Below are positions 34,100 to 42,751 of a stretch of 64,000 bases of DNA, in pieces. The notes beneath the pieces were generated by a model. That model saw only the letters and a program-made list of their open reading frames with translations, searched no databases and had not been told where the DNA came from. The DNA is from Syntrophomonas sp. (GTDB taxonomy: Bacteria; Bacillota; Syntrophomonadia; Syntrophomonadales; Syntrophomonadaceae). Location: positions 1-64,000 of the forward strand of contig JAENZN010000021.1 in assembly GCA_016841245.1 (NCBI GenBank), read 5' to 3'. Positions within the stretch are counted from its first letter, which is position 1. Each line of letters starts with the position of its first letter. Both the position numbers and the translations under genes were made by a program.

Positions 34100-34834
34100 A
34101 TGGCTGGTTTTGTAATCGCCCATATGTATCCGGATCTGTTAAACCTTTATGGAGATAGAGGTAACCTGCTGTGTCTGCAGCAGAGGATGCGCTGGCACGG
34201 CCACGACTGCAGGATAAAAAATATCCGTCTGGGAGAAAAAATAGAATATGCCGGCATCGATATGATCTTCATGGGTGGAGGTTCAGACCGGGAACAGGGG
34301 CTGGTATACCGTGATCTGGTGGGACGTTCGGATGAATTCATGGCCCATATTGAGGATGGCATGCCGGTTCTGTGTATTTGCGGAGCTTATCAGCTCTTGG
34401 GAATATCTTATATAGCTGTTGATGGGCAGGTTATGGAGGGTTTGAAATTTTTTAATTATCTTACCCGGGGAGCAAAGAATCGCTTGATAGGCAATGTCTT
34501 AATAAAGGCCTGTATAGAAGGAGAAGAAATAAGTGTGGTAGGATTTGAAAACCATGGCGGAAGGACTTGCTTCGAAGATGATTCTTTACAGCCTTTCGGT
34601 ATGGTTATCAAAGGCTATGGCAACAATGGGGAAGATAAGAAAGAAGGCATTAAATATAACAATCTTATTGGTACCTATTTGCATGGGCCGCTGCTTCCTA
34701 AGAATCCGGGAATAGCAGATTATTATCTGAAGACCATGGCCTCACGGCAGGGGATTGAATTAAACAGCAGATTAGATGATTATATAGAGAATATGGCTCA
34801 TGAACAGGTGAAAAAGAAACTGCTGGCTACTTGA
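34100..34834 (+). CDS. gatD: GatD-like lipid II isoglutaminyl synthase, glutaminase subunit
   Basis: 244 residues of the CobB/CobQ-type class I amidotransferase fold: IAHMYPDLLNLYGDRGN, FMGGGSDREQGLVYRDL, nucleophile Cys in PVLCICGAYQLLG, GFENHGGRT, and catalytic His in GTYLHGPLLPKNP. It supplies ammonia to MurT. ATG 34100 has GGGAG nine bases upstream and gives the normal N-terminus; an in-frame ATG at 34067 overlaps the previous stop and would add 11 residues. Confidence 0.9.
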   Translation: MAGFVIAHMYPDLLNLYGDRGNLLCLQQRMRWHGHDCRIKNIRLGEKIEYAGIDMIFMGGGSDREQGLVYRDLVGRSDEFMAHIEDGMPVLCICGAYQLLGISYIAVDGQVMEGLKFFNYLTRGAKNRLIGNVLIKACIEGEEISVVGFENHGGRTCFEDDSLQPFGMVIKGYGNNGEDKKEGIKYNNLIGTYLHGPLLPKNPGIADYYLKTMASRQGIELNSRLDDYIENMAHEQVKKKLLAT

Positions 34835-34851
34835 TAGATAGAACTCCTTTA

Positions 34852-34965
34852 GTTCAAAGGAAGCACCGTCTATGTGGACGCAGTGGCAGATACCCGCCAG
34901 GGCTATGCCTGGTTATTGAAGTCCCGAGATATTGCGAATATAGAAGAAGCAGCAGCGACAGAATA
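34852..34965 (+). pseudogene. Possible C-terminal gene remnant
   Basis: A plus-strand frame of 37 codons reads like a protein tail (STVYVDAVADTRQGYAWLLK, then SRDIANIEEAAATE, stop), but an in-frame TAG lies just before it and no good start is present. Either a very short gene from GTG near 34873 or the remains of a deleted one. Its end overlaps the terminator hairpin. Confidence 0.3.
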
Positions 34966-34982
34966 AAGCCGCTGCTTTGTTC
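34949..34982 (+). terminator. Intrinsic terminator of the murT-gatD operon
   Basis: Perfect stem AGCAGCG (34951-34957) with CGCTGCT (34970-34976) followed by TTGTTCG. The T-tract is short, so strength is uncertain. Confidence 0.5.
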
Positions 34983-35039
34983 GCCCTCGATAAAATCCCT
35001 TCGAGTGGTATATTGTGTAAACTGGGAGGTAAAACTAAT

Positions 35040-35066
35040 ATGAGAATCCCCACAAAGGAGTGTTGA
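35040..35066 (+). CDS. Short upstream open frame before the prenyl synthase
   Basis: ATG at 35040 with a strong GGGAGGT site nine bases upstream opens an eight-codon frame (MRIPTKEC) whose TGA stop (35064-35066) overlaps the start region of the prenyl diphosphate synthase. It may couple translation by reinitiation. An alternative is a one-base error separating the real start from the gene. Confidence 0.4.
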   Translation: MRIPTKEC

Positions 35067-36112
35067 TCATCAACCCTGATAAAAATACCAGCCCTGATTT
35101 ATTTCCTGAAAAAAATATAAAGATCCGTATGAAGGAAGTACTGAATACAGGCTATACTGAGATTGATGATATATTGGATTACCTTTTGCTGAGCAGCGGG
35201 AAGATGCTTCGCCCGCGTATGGTATTTTTATCTGCATCGATTAATCCCCATGATGAGAAGACAATAATTGATATAGCGGCGGCGGTGGAGCTTATTCATA
35301 TGGCCTCTCTGGTTCATGATGATGTGATAGATAAGGCGGCCAGCAGGAGAGGACGGGAAAGTGCAAACTATCGGTGGGGAAACCAGGCCAGTGTGCTTAC
35401 CGGAGATTATCTGTTTGCCGCGGCTTTCAACCTGATTAATCGGCACAGCCTGAAAGAAGTGATGGATAACATAACTTCCACCATACAGGTAATGTGTACC
35501 GGAGAAATAAAACAGCTATCCTTAAATTGTGATCTAAATATCAGTGAGGAAGAGTATTACGAAAAGACCTATCGCAAAACAGCCTGCTTGTTTGCATCTT
35601 CCTGTCGGGTAGGAGCACTGGCAGCAGAAGCTCGGCCGGAACATGTGTGTATACTTGAGAATTTTGGGCTTAATCTGGGTTATGCCTACCAATTAATCGA
35701 TGATGTTCTAGATTTTACCGACGATGAAGTTAATCTGGGTAAGCCGGTAGGAAACGATCTTACTCAGGGTAATATTACTCTGCCGGTAATACTGGCTCTA
35801 AGAGACTGTGAGCAGGGAATAAAACTGCGTAAGCTATTGGAAAACGGCAAGTGCAGTATCGAAAGAATGCCAGAGATAGTTGAATTACTATCCGAGTGTG
35901 GTGCCCTGGAAGAAAGCATCAGGCGATCCCAGGGTTTTTTACATCAGGCTCTGGATATAATTGATGAACTGCCGGTGAGTCCTGCTCGACAGGCCCTCAA
36001 AGATACTGGCATTTATTTAATGGAAAGATATTATCAGCCCACTGAAAATACAGTCTCTTTCGGAAGGGAGGCTGCTGAGTGGGAACACTTGATAGTACCG
36101 GCCATGAATTAA
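35060..36112 (+). CDS. All-trans polyprenyl (heptaprenyl-type) diphosphate synthase
   Basis: 350 residues with both Asp-rich motifs: first in MASLVHDDVIDKAASRRGR (FARM), second in YQLIDDVLDFTDDEVNLGKP (SARM), and GKMLRPRMVFLSA near the N-terminus. It condenses isopentenyl diphosphate to make a C30-C35 prenyl diphosphate for quinone or terpene synthesis. The start is ambiguous (GTG 35060 or TTG 35063, both at the AAAGGAG site). It overlaps the next gene by 34 bases; a C35 product would feed the DUF2600 cyclase encoded there. Confidence 0.88.
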   Translation: MLIINPDKNTSPDLFPEKNIKIRMKEVLNTGYTEIDDILDYLLLSSGKMLRPRMVFLSASINPHDEKTIIDIAAAVELIHMASLVHDDVIDKAASRRGRESANYRWGNQASVLTGDYLFAAAFNLINRHSLKEVMDNITSTIQVMCTGEIKQLSLNCDLNISEEEYYEKTYRKTACLFASSCRVGALAAEARPEHVCILENFGLNLGYAYQLIDDVLDFTDDEVNLGKPVGNDLTQGNITLPVILALRDCEQGIKLRKLLENGKCSIERMPEIVELLSECGALEESIRRSQGFLHQALDIIDELPVSPARQALKDTGIYLMERYYQPTENTVSFGREAAEWEHLIVPAMN

Positions 36113-37179
36113 TATACCAGATGAGCAGCAGAAAGGTGAAAGGGCAGAGCAGCATCCTGTACACTTATATCAGCAGGATACTGCCCGAAGTAAGAAAACT
36201 GCTCAAGTACTGGCAGCATGAAGCGGAACTTGGCCCCAATAGTGAACTGAAGCGTCAGGCCCTCTTGAGTCTGAAGACCAAAGATTTTCACTGCCAGGGG
36301 GGGGCGGTATTTGCCGTGCCCTATCCCGAAAAACGCCGGGAACTACTGAAACTTATAGTCGCTTTTCAGACCATCTGCGATTATCTGGATAATCTTTGTG
36401 ATCGGGCTGGATGTACCGATGGAAGAGCTTTTGAACAGCTGCATTGCTCATTGATTGATGCTTTGAGTCCGGGAAAGGAACAGGCCGACTTCTATAAATA
36501 TTATCCCTATAAAGATGATAATGGATATTTAGAAAAACTGGTTCATGAATGCAGAACTCATATAGCAGAACTCCCATCATGGGAAAAAGTAGAGGATCAT
36601 GTTCTGGCTCTGGTAGATCTGTATGCAAATCTGCAGGTTAACAAACACCTTATGATAGAAATCAGAGAGGATACCTTGAAAGATTGGGCAGCATCCGCAA
36701 ATACCAGGTATAATTGTCTTTTCTGGCAGGAATACGCTGCCGCCTGTGGATCGACCCTGGCAGTTTTTGCTCTGATGGGTTTGGCTAGCAGAAAAAACCT
36801 GGCAGCAGAGGAAGTCGAGAACACTATTAAGGCTTACTTCCCCTGGATATGCGGACTGCATATACTCCTGGACTATTTTATTGACCGTCAGGAAGACACA
36901 CTGGGCGGTGACTTGAACTTTACCTTCTACTATGAGAGCAGCGAGGAGATGATGAAGCGGCTGAAACTTTTTGTGCGCCAGTCACACCGTTCAATCGGCT
37001 GCCTGCCCGCAAGTGCCTTTGCCAAAACAGTAGTGGAAGGACTTCTGGCCATGTATTTATCCGATCGCAAAATCAGGGAACAGGGATTAGAAAAAGCAGT
37101 CCGAGAACTGCTGGCCGAGTCGGGACCCCCTGCATTTCGAACCTATCGTATATGTAAAGTAGTTAGGAAGCTTCTGTAG
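36079..37179 (+). CDS. DUF2600 terpene cyclase (tetraprenyl-beta-curcumene synthase-like, YtpB)
   Basis: 366 residues; conserved blocks include YISRILPEVRKLLKYW, KDFHCQGGAVFAVPY, VAFQTICDYLDNLCDRAG (Asp-rich metal site), WEEYAAACGS-like WQEYAAACGSTLAVFAL and WICGLHILLDYFIDRQED. YtpB cyclises all-trans-heptaprenyl diphosphate to tetraprenyl-beta-curcumene, the first step of sesquarterpene synthesis in Bacillus. GTG start with GGGAGG inside the end of the synthase gene. The overlap with a prenyl diphosphate synthase supports a two-step pathway; no squalene-cyclase partner is in the window. Confidence 0.88.
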   Translation: MGTLDSTGHELIYQMSSRKVKGQSSILYTYISRILPEVRKLLKYWQHEAELGPNSELKRQALLSLKTKDFHCQGGAVFAVPYPEKRRELLKLIVAFQTICDYLDNLCDRAGCTDGRAFEQLHCSLIDALSPGKEQADFYKYYPYKDDNGYLEKLVHECRTHIAELPSWEKVEDHVLALVDLYANLQVNKHLMIEIREDTLKDWAASANTRYNCLFWQEYAAACGSTLAVFALMGLASRKNLAAEEVENTIKAYFPWICGLHILLDYFIDRQEDTLGGDLNFTFYYESSEEMMKRLKLFVRQSHRSIGCLPASAFAKTVVEGLLAMYLSDRKIREQGLEKAVRELLAESGPPAFRTYRICKVVRKLL

Positions 37180-37310
37180 ATTCACCATCGCTTGGCTCCT
37201 TCCAAATAGCTGCTGAAGACATTTCCAACCCCGCTTATAGCTCTTGCTATACAAAATACGGCGAACGACGAAGAGCAAGGGCAATCAGGGAACTCACCCA
37301 CCTATATTTT

Positions 37311-37319
37311 TGGTATAAT
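37311..37319 (+). promoter_or_regulatory. Extended -10 promoter for corA
   Basis: TGGTATAAT (extended -10, TATAAT at 37314-37319) lies 46 bases before the corA start codon. No good -35 is present at 17 bases; extended -10 promoters can work without one. Confidence 0.45.
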
Positions 37320-37364
37320 TATGAAAAACATCCAATGAACTTATTAGAAGGGAAGCAGGGGTAG

Positions 37365-38453
37365 ATGTCTAAAGCAAGATCCTTTTTTCGCCCAAGCTCA
37401 AATTATTACCATCCCCCGGGTACGGAACCCGGCACACTGGTTAATCACGTAGAAGATGAGAAACTGCGGAACGATATTCACATCATTAAATTTTCACCTG
37501 ATTATTTCTGCGAAAAAACCGTCAATAATTTAGAGGAATTAGGGGAGGAAGAAAATAAAGGTGTGATAACCTGGATAAATATAGATGGACGCCCCTCAGC
37601 GGCTATGCTGGAGTCTCTGGGAAAGCGTTTTCATCTTCATCCCCTGTCCCTGGAGGACGTTCTAAACAGCGGGCAGCGCTCTAAAATTGATTTTTATGAC
37701 AATTATTATTTTATAGTCATGTATTTATTACAGGACAATACCCATACTGCCTGGCAGGTGAGCATATTTTCTGCAGATAATACTATAATAACTCTGGCAG
37801 AAAACGAAGAAGATGCTTTTGAATTAATACGGACCCGTCTGCGCAGCAGCAAAGGAATGATACGCAATCAGGGTGCGGATTATTTATGTTACAGTATATG
37901 TGACGCCCTGATAGATCGATATTTCCCGGGTTTGACTGGGGTTAGAGACCATATTGACCTTTTAGAGGAATCGGTGTTTACCAGACAAGGTGACAATGTT
38001 ATAGAAGAAGTACATAACTTAAAAATACAATTAATTGCGATGGAAAAATATATCTGGGAGGCCCAGGAAGTAGTTAATACCATGCTCAAAGACGAAACCA
38101 GCTTGATAGACCAGCAGGTGAAAGTATATTTGCGTGATTCCTATGATCACACCATTCAGCTCTTGAGCATTATTGCCAGTTATCGTGAGATTTCCAGCAG
38201 CATACTGGAATCCTACCTTTCGTTGGTGAACAACCAGATGAACGAAGTGATGAAAGTATTAACGCTGATAGCTACCATATTTATACCGCTTACATTTGTG
38301 GCCGGGATCTATGGGATGAACTTTAACCCGAAAGCAGGTCCTTTAAATATGCCGGAATTAAACTGGCCTTACGGTTATATTACTATTCTGGGATTAATGC
38401 TGATCATAGCATTTCTTATGTTCAGTTATTTCCGCCGCAGGAAGTGGTTTTAG
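37365..38453 (+). CDS. corA: CorA-family magnesium/cobalt transporter
   Basis: 362 residues: a large N-terminal cytoplasmic domain with long helices and two C-terminal transmembrane helices, the first ending in the YGMNFN signature, the second YITILGLMLIIAFLMF, then a basic tail. The periplasmic loop (NPKAGPLNMPELNWPYGY) is typical. It forms pentameric Mg2+ channels. Its stop codon overlaps the convergent DMT gene by four bases, with no terminator between. Confidence 0.93.
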   Translation: MSKARSFFRPSSNYYHPPGTEPGTLVNHVEDEKLRNDIHIIKFSPDYFCEKTVNNLEELGEEENKGVITWINIDGRPSAAMLESLGKRFHLHPLSLEDVLNSGQRSKIDFYDNYYFIVMYLLQDNTHTAWQVSIFSADNTIITLAENEEDAFELIRTRLRSSKGMIRNQGADYLCYSICDALIDRYFPGLTGVRDHIDLLEESVFTRQGDNVIEEVHNLKIQLIAMEKYIWEAQEVVNTMLKDETSLIDQQVKVYLRDSYDHTIQLLSIIASYREISSSILESYLSLVNNQMNEVMKVLTLIATIFIPLTFVAGIYGMNFNPKAGPLNMPELNWPYGYITILGLMLIIAFLMFSYFRRRKWF

Positions 38454-39331
38454 TCAAAATGCTCAGGGTGTTTCTTTATACTTATAATAGACAAAGCAGA
38501 AAACAGCAGAACCGCACCAATAGACTGCATCCAGCTGAGACGCTCGCCAATGAATGTCAAAGCCAGAAAAGTAGCTGTCAGCGGTTCGAATAGCGATGCT
38601 ATAGCCGCACTGGTAGCAGTAGTGCTCTTTAGCCCGGTTGTGTAAATAATGTAAGCCAGAGCAGTAGGTACTACACCCAGGAACAAAAGTACACCCCATA
38701 CCGCGATGGGGAGATCAGCCGGAAACCGTATAAAGGGCAGCATAAATAATGCGCCCAGGGAAAACGTTATCGAGACTATCCGCAGCGGGGAATAATGAGC
38801 CAAGAGGGATTTGCCTGCTACTGCATAAGTGGCATATGATAAACCGGCAGCCAGTGCCAGCAGATACCCCAGAGAATGGTTGGAATCCAGAGAAAAATTA
38901 AGCTGGTATATATCCATAATCAGTATAGTGCCGCTGATGCTCAATACCAGGGCAATAAAAACCTTAGCGTTCAAACTTTCTTTCAGAAACAATTTCGATA
39001 AAATGGCTACAAAAACCGGCGAGGTACATATAGCAATCAGAGTGGCGGTTGATACCATGGCAAAAGAAACTGCCGAGAAAAAACTCAACTGGTAAGTGGC
39101 TACAGTCACACCATATATCAGAAAAATGCCCAGATGTTCTTTCCGCAGAGGTTCTTTTTCACCCTTGCTGAGAAAAGAGATCAGAATTAGAATCGGGGAA
39201 GCAAAAAGAAGCCGCCAGGCTCCAATAGTTAAGGGAGACAGCGGATAAATATCGTTGATAAACCTGGCCGAAAAACCAGTCGTTCCCCAGAGTATGGCTG
39301 CGAATAAGATTAATAAAATCCCGCGCTGCAT
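38450..39331 (-). CDS. EamA/DMT-family transporter
   Basis: 293 residues with about ten hydrophobic helices as two EamA repeats (LLILFAAILWGTTGFSARFI at the start; second repeat from about residue 150, GYLLALAAGLSYATYAVAGK). Probable exporter of an unknown metabolite. AGAAGG precedes ATG. A 9-bp palindrome overlapping its probable -10 box (39351-39372) and an adjacent AraC gene on the same strand suggest regulation. Confidence 0.87.
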   Translation of the reverse strand: MQRGILLILFAAILWGTTGFSARFINDIYPLSPLTIGAWRLLFASPILILISFLSKGEKEPLRKEHLGIFLIYGVTVATYQLSFFSAVSFAMVSTATLIAICTSPVFVAILSKLFLKESLNAKVFIALVLSISGTILIMDIYQLNFSLDSNHSLGYLLALAAGLSYATYAVAGKSLLAHYSPLRIVSITFSLGALFMLPFIRFPADLPIAVWGVLLFLGVVPTALAYIIYTTGLKSTTATSAAIASLFEPLTATFLALTFIGERLSWMQSIGAVLLFSALSIISIKKHPEHFD

Positions 39332-39350
39332 AATAAAATACCTTCTTTTC

Positions 39351-39372
39351 TATAATACTTAGTAGTATTATA
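39351..39372 (-). promoter_or_regulatory. Palindromic operator candidate overlapping a -10 box
   Basis: TATAATACT-TAGT-AGTATTATA: two exact 9-base arms around four bases, 20 bases before the DMT transporter start. Read on the minus strand, the arm at 39372-39367 is TATAAT, so a bound protein would control that promoter. No good -35 is visible, as in activator-dependent promoters. Confidence 0.45.
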
Positions 39373-39423
39373 ATCCATTGCCGCAATTATTTTTTAGCCG
39401 ATATTCGGGTTATTCAAGCCGGA

Positions 39424-40137
39424 TTAAGTACTCCTATAAGCCCGGGGGGATTGTCCTAAATGTTTTCTGAAAAGCCGGGTGAGTGAGGACTGTTGCTCAT
39501 AACCAACCCGCTGGGCAATTTCCATCACCGACAGGTCAGTCTCTTGCAATAATTCCCGGGCCTTTTTCAAACGAATATTTTGAATGTAAGTGATGGGGGT
39601 GACCCCCATTTTTTTATTAAACCATTCACAGTAATAAGTAGCATTAAAATGCTCCAGTAAAGCCAGTTGTTCCAGGCTTATTTTTTCAAAGAAATGCTGG
39701 TGGATATAGTCTATAGATGCTGGTACAGCAGTATGAAACAGCAGACCCGAAGTATATCGAAGCAGGTCAGTTAATCCCCGGCTGCGGTTTTTATCCGGAT
39801 AAGATTCATAGGACATCAATAAACGGATAGCTCTTAACTTTTCAGTAAGCTCCATAAAAAGTTCGTTGTTAACATTGGTCTGATATACTTCCGGGAAGGA
39901 GGAAACAGGAATGTCCAGTACCAGAAATTCATTGCGCTCCCGGGCATAAAAGGTATGGTCTAACCCCGGGGGGATGAAAAACAAGTGATCAGCATCCAAT
40001 TGCAAATTATGGTTATCGGTTGTTATTTCAAGCTTTCCCTCCAGGGGAAGAATCAGCTGTGCGAAGTTATGGCTGTGAGTGCTGGAATCGTTAGAATATG
40101 TCCTGCGCTCGCAGAGGATATCTTCCTGCTGGTTCAT
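39424..40137 (-). CDS. AraC-family regulator with cupin domain
   Basis: 237 residues: an N-terminal cupin (SHNFAQLILPLEGKLEITTD, LFFIPPGLDHTFYARERNEF) and a C-terminal AraC double helix-turn-helix (KKMGVTPITYIQNIRLKKAR, ELLQETDLSVMEIAQRVGYE, LTRLFRKHLGQSPRAYR). It should bind a small ligand and activate nearby genes. ATG 40137 has GGAGAG seven bases upstream; an ATG five codons earlier is less likely. The same-strand DMT exporter downstream is the natural target. Confidence 0.88.
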   Translation of the reverse strand: MNQQEDILCERRTYSNDSSTHSHNFAQLILPLEGKLEITTDNHNLQLDADHLFFIPPGLDHTFYARERNEFLVLDIPVSSFPEVYQTNVNNELFMELTEKLRAIRLLMSYESYPDKNRSRGLTDLLRYTSGLLFHTAVPASIDYIHQHFFEKISLEQLALLEHFNATYYCEWFNKKMGVTPITYIQNIRLKKARELLQETDLSVMEIAQRVGYEQQSSLTRLFRKHLGQSPRAYRST

Positions 40138-40218
40138 AAACATTCTCTCCATTTATCTTAGCAGTATATTCAGAATGATAGCACATAGCAGGATGCTTGT
40201 CTTGCAGCAGCGGATTAT

Positions 40219-40581
40219 TTAAATATTAACAGGAAATCTAACTACTAAGGGGAAAATTATCATATTGATTATGATCAGCATCAGCAGGCTGATAGTCCAG
40301 TAGGCTGTTTTTTTTACTTTATTTATTTCCCTACCGATTACCCAGGCCATAAACAGCCCGATACCTGCTAAAACAGGTACTGCCGGCATTCCCACCTGGA
40401 AACCTTCAGAAATAGCAAATATAACTCCAGCGCCGAATTGTCCCCAGAAGAGGTTAAGCAGGTGTTCCAGCATAAACGGATCATAAAACCCAATTATCAG
40501 CTCAAGATATTTAATTATTAGAAAGATGTTGATTATCATCAGAAAGAAATTGACACTCATATCAAGTATTTTCCTCTTCAT
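40219..40581 (-). CDS. Small integral membrane protein of unknown function
   Basis: 120 residues with three to four hydrophobic segments (FLMIINIFLIIKYLELIIGF, AVPVLAGIGLFMAWVI, YWTISLLMLIIINMIIFPLV). A strong GGAGGTGAC site before ATG supports expression. No family recognised. It lies upstream of the AraC gene on the same strand with about 80 bases between. Confidence 0.6.
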   Translation of the reverse strand: MKRKILDMSVNFFLMIINIFLIIKYLELIIGFYDPFMLEHLLNLFWGQFGAGVIFAISEGFQVGMPAVPVLAGIGLFMAWVIGREINKVKKTAYWTISLLMLIIINMIIFPLVVRFPVNI

Positions 40582-40768
40582 AAGTCACCTCCGGGGAAGG
40601 ATATAATATAACTTCTATTTCTATCAGTTGATTTCCTGTAATATACTGGCATAAACAATTATTAATACATTCCGAATAAAAACATTATTTATTTCAGCAG
40701 GAATTTTTACTTGTATAAAGTAATATATAGGAAAAAGTATTTTAATAAAAACCGAAAGGGGATAAACA

Positions 40769-41557
40769 ATGGCAGCGGATATAATTGATTATCAGATATT
40801 TGGCGATGATCTGCAGATGGTAGAAATTGAACTGGACCCTGGTGAAGGTGTGAGAGCTGAAGCTGGTGCCATGATGTACATGGAACAGGGAATAGTAATG
40901 GAAACCGGAATGGGTGCTGGAGCAGGTGCAGGTGTTGGAGCAGCAATTTTTAAGGGTTTGAAACGCGCAGTCACTGGAGAGAGCTTTTTCATCACTACCT
41001 TTTTCAACAGCGGTCAGGGGAAACAGCATGTAGCTTTTGGCGCTCCTTATCCCGGGAAAATAATACCTATTAACCTGACGTCTCACGGGGGACAATTCAT
41101 AGCTCAGAGAGATTCCTATCTGTGTTCTGCCAATGGTATAGATATAGAAGTAGCTTTTACCCGCAAAATTGGGGCTGGACTGTTTGGCGGGGAAGGGTTT
41201 ATTCTTCAGAGATTAAAAGGAAATGGGATGGCCTTTATCCATGCCGGGGGAACCATTATAAGAAAAGAACTGCGGCCGGGAGAAATGATCAAACTGGATA
41301 CCGGCTGTTTATGCGGAATGGATGCATCGATCAACTATGATATACAATTCGTAGGCGGTTTCAAAAATGCCATGTTTGGCGGGGAAGGGCTTTTCCTGGC
41401 CACCTTAACCGGACCAGGAGTGGTTTACCTGCAGAGCCTGCCCTTATCCAGGCTGGCTGATCGTATCTCAGCGGCAGCAGGATTCAAGGCCGGAAACAGC
41501 GGCGGAGAAAGCAGAGGCATAGGTGGTATCCTGGGCGGTATGATCAGCGGAGACTAA
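40769..41557 (+). CDS. AIM24/TIGR00266 family protein
   Basis: 262 residues: DDLQMVEIELDPGEGVRAEA, GAMMYMEQGIVMETGMG, FFITTFFNSGQGKQHVAFGA, PGKIIPINL, GEGFILQRLKGNGMAFIHAG, LDTGCLCGMDASINYDIQFV. The fold is a trimeric beta-barrel related to TRAP; the role in bacteria is unknown. AAAGGGGAT precedes ATG. Stands alone, ended by a strong terminator. Confidence 0.88.
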   Translation: MAADIIDYQIFGDDLQMVEIELDPGEGVRAEAGAMMYMEQGIVMETGMGAGAGAGVGAAIFKGLKRAVTGESFFITTFFNSGQGKQHVAFGAPYPGKIIPINLTSHGGQFIAQRDSYLCSANGIDIEVAFTRKIGAGLFGGEGFILQRLKGNGMAFIHAGGTIIRKELRPGEMIKLDTGCLCGMDASINYDIQFVGGFKNAMFGGEGLFLATLTGPGVVYLQSLPLSRLADRISAAAGFKAGNSGGESRGIGGILGGMISGD

Positions 41558-41587
41558 TAATAAGGGTTTTTTTAAATTAAGCTAAAC

Positions 41588-41640
41588 AAAATGGGTAGTA
41601 TTTTAAAATCAAGATAAATACTACCCATTTATTGTATTTA
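41588..41640 (+). terminator. Strong intrinsic terminator
   Basis: Perfect 15-bp stem AAATGGGTAGTATTT (41588-41602) with AAATACTACCCATTT (41616-41630), followed by ATTGTATTTAT. Confidence 0.85.
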
Positions 41641-41995
41641 TCCGCTTTATAATAAAAAGCGGAATCCATTAATTAATAGTAAAATTAGAAATCGAATAGA
41701 CTCAAATAATGATAGAAAAACCACTACTACAGACAGGTCAGCCATTATTATTTGACAAAAATGGACAGCGATCAAAAATACTTTAAAGTTAAATAAACTT
41801 ACGATTACCAAGGACTTTGAACAATAATTATAAAATAATATCAAATTGGCAGAAAAACATAGCACTCATTATCTGTTGCAATCATGCAAAATATGAAGGA
41901 ATTTGGCGGCAAAAGATGCTATCTATAGGCATTCTGGGATAGTAAAATTATAATAACACTTGATGTAGGTAATAAATGGAAGGGATATGTAGAAT
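41641..41995. other. AT-rich gap before the defence island
   Basis: About 350 bases without a convincing gene. A 25-codon plus-strand frame near 41709 (MIEKPLLQTGQPLLFDKNGQ...) reads like a protein start but has no ribosome-binding site and stops soon. It marks the change from conserved to accessory DNA. Confidence 0.35.
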
Positions 41996-42751
41996 ATGCG
42001 AATTTGTGTATTATTCCATTCTGATAAGGAGATCGTACTTCCAGTACAGTATAATCACATCCTGCAAGGGTTTATGTATAAAAATCAACTAGATCGGGAT
42101 TACAGCAAGTTTCTTCATCAGGAGGGGCAAGGATTATGTAATGGGAAGTTTAATCTCTTCACTTTCTCACGTCTGATGGGGAAGTTCAAGTTTCATAAGG
42201 AGACTGGGAAAATTACTCTGTTTCCCCCGGCCAAGCTCATAATATCCTCTGTCGTTGATGAGTTCATTCTTGATCTGGCTGATAAACTGAATAGATCAGA
42301 TCTGGTATTTCTGGGGCATAATGAAGTGGAAGTCCAGAGGATAGATATAGAAGAAGGCATTGAGTTTGGCAAGAGAGTACAGATAAAAATGCTTTCACCG
42401 CTGGTAGGATGTACTACCAGCATGCGCGAAGAAAAAAAATATACCAATTATTACTCTCCCTGGCAATCCCAGTTTGCAGAGATAGCCAAGAATAATCTGC
42501 TCACCAAATATGAGGTGGTACATGGTTACCGGCCGGATAACAAGGAAATTAAGATTATTCCCAACGGCAGCCAGGAGAAGAAATTTGAAAAAATACTCAA
42601 CTATCGAGGAACGGTTGTCAAAGGATATGCGGGTATTTACTGGCTTAAAGGCTGTCCGGAACTAATAAAAGTAGCCTATGAAGCCGGTCTGGGTTTTAAA
42701 AACAGTCAGGGATTCGGGTGCTGGGAAGTAGTCAAACAGGAAGCGGTATAG
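41996..42751 (+). CDS. cas6: CRISPR endoribonuclease Cas6, copy 1
   Basis: 251 residues of the Cas6 (type I-B) fold: PVQYNHILQGFMYKNQLD near the start, FTFSRLMGKFKF, YYSPWQSQFAEIAKNNLL, and the C-terminal Gly-rich loop GLGFKNSQGFGCWEV, which is diagnostic. Cas6 cuts the pre-crRNA in the repeat. Weakly spaced GGAAGGG precedes ATG. A second, clearly paralogous copy is at 45586-46329; the last 90 residues of the two match at most positions. Stand-alone gene followed by a terminator. Confidence 0.92.
   Translation: MRICVLFHSDKEIVLPVQYNHILQGFMYKNQLDRDYSKFLHQEGQGLCNGKFNLFTFSRLMGKFKFHKETGKITLFPPAKLIISSVVDEFILDLADKLNRSDLVFLGHNEVEVQRIDIEEGIEFGKRVQIKMLSPLVGCTTSMREEKKYTNYYSPWQSQFAEIAKNNLLTKYEVVHGYRPDNKEIKIIPNGSQEKKFEKILNYRGTVVKGYAGIYWLKGCPELIKVAYEAGLGFKNSQGFGCWEVVKQEAV

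Noticed and set aside
41647-41865. Hydrophobic 72-codon minus-strand frame
   Set aside because: AT-rich intergenic DNA gives Phe/Leu/Ile-rich translations by chance; no ribosome-binding site.
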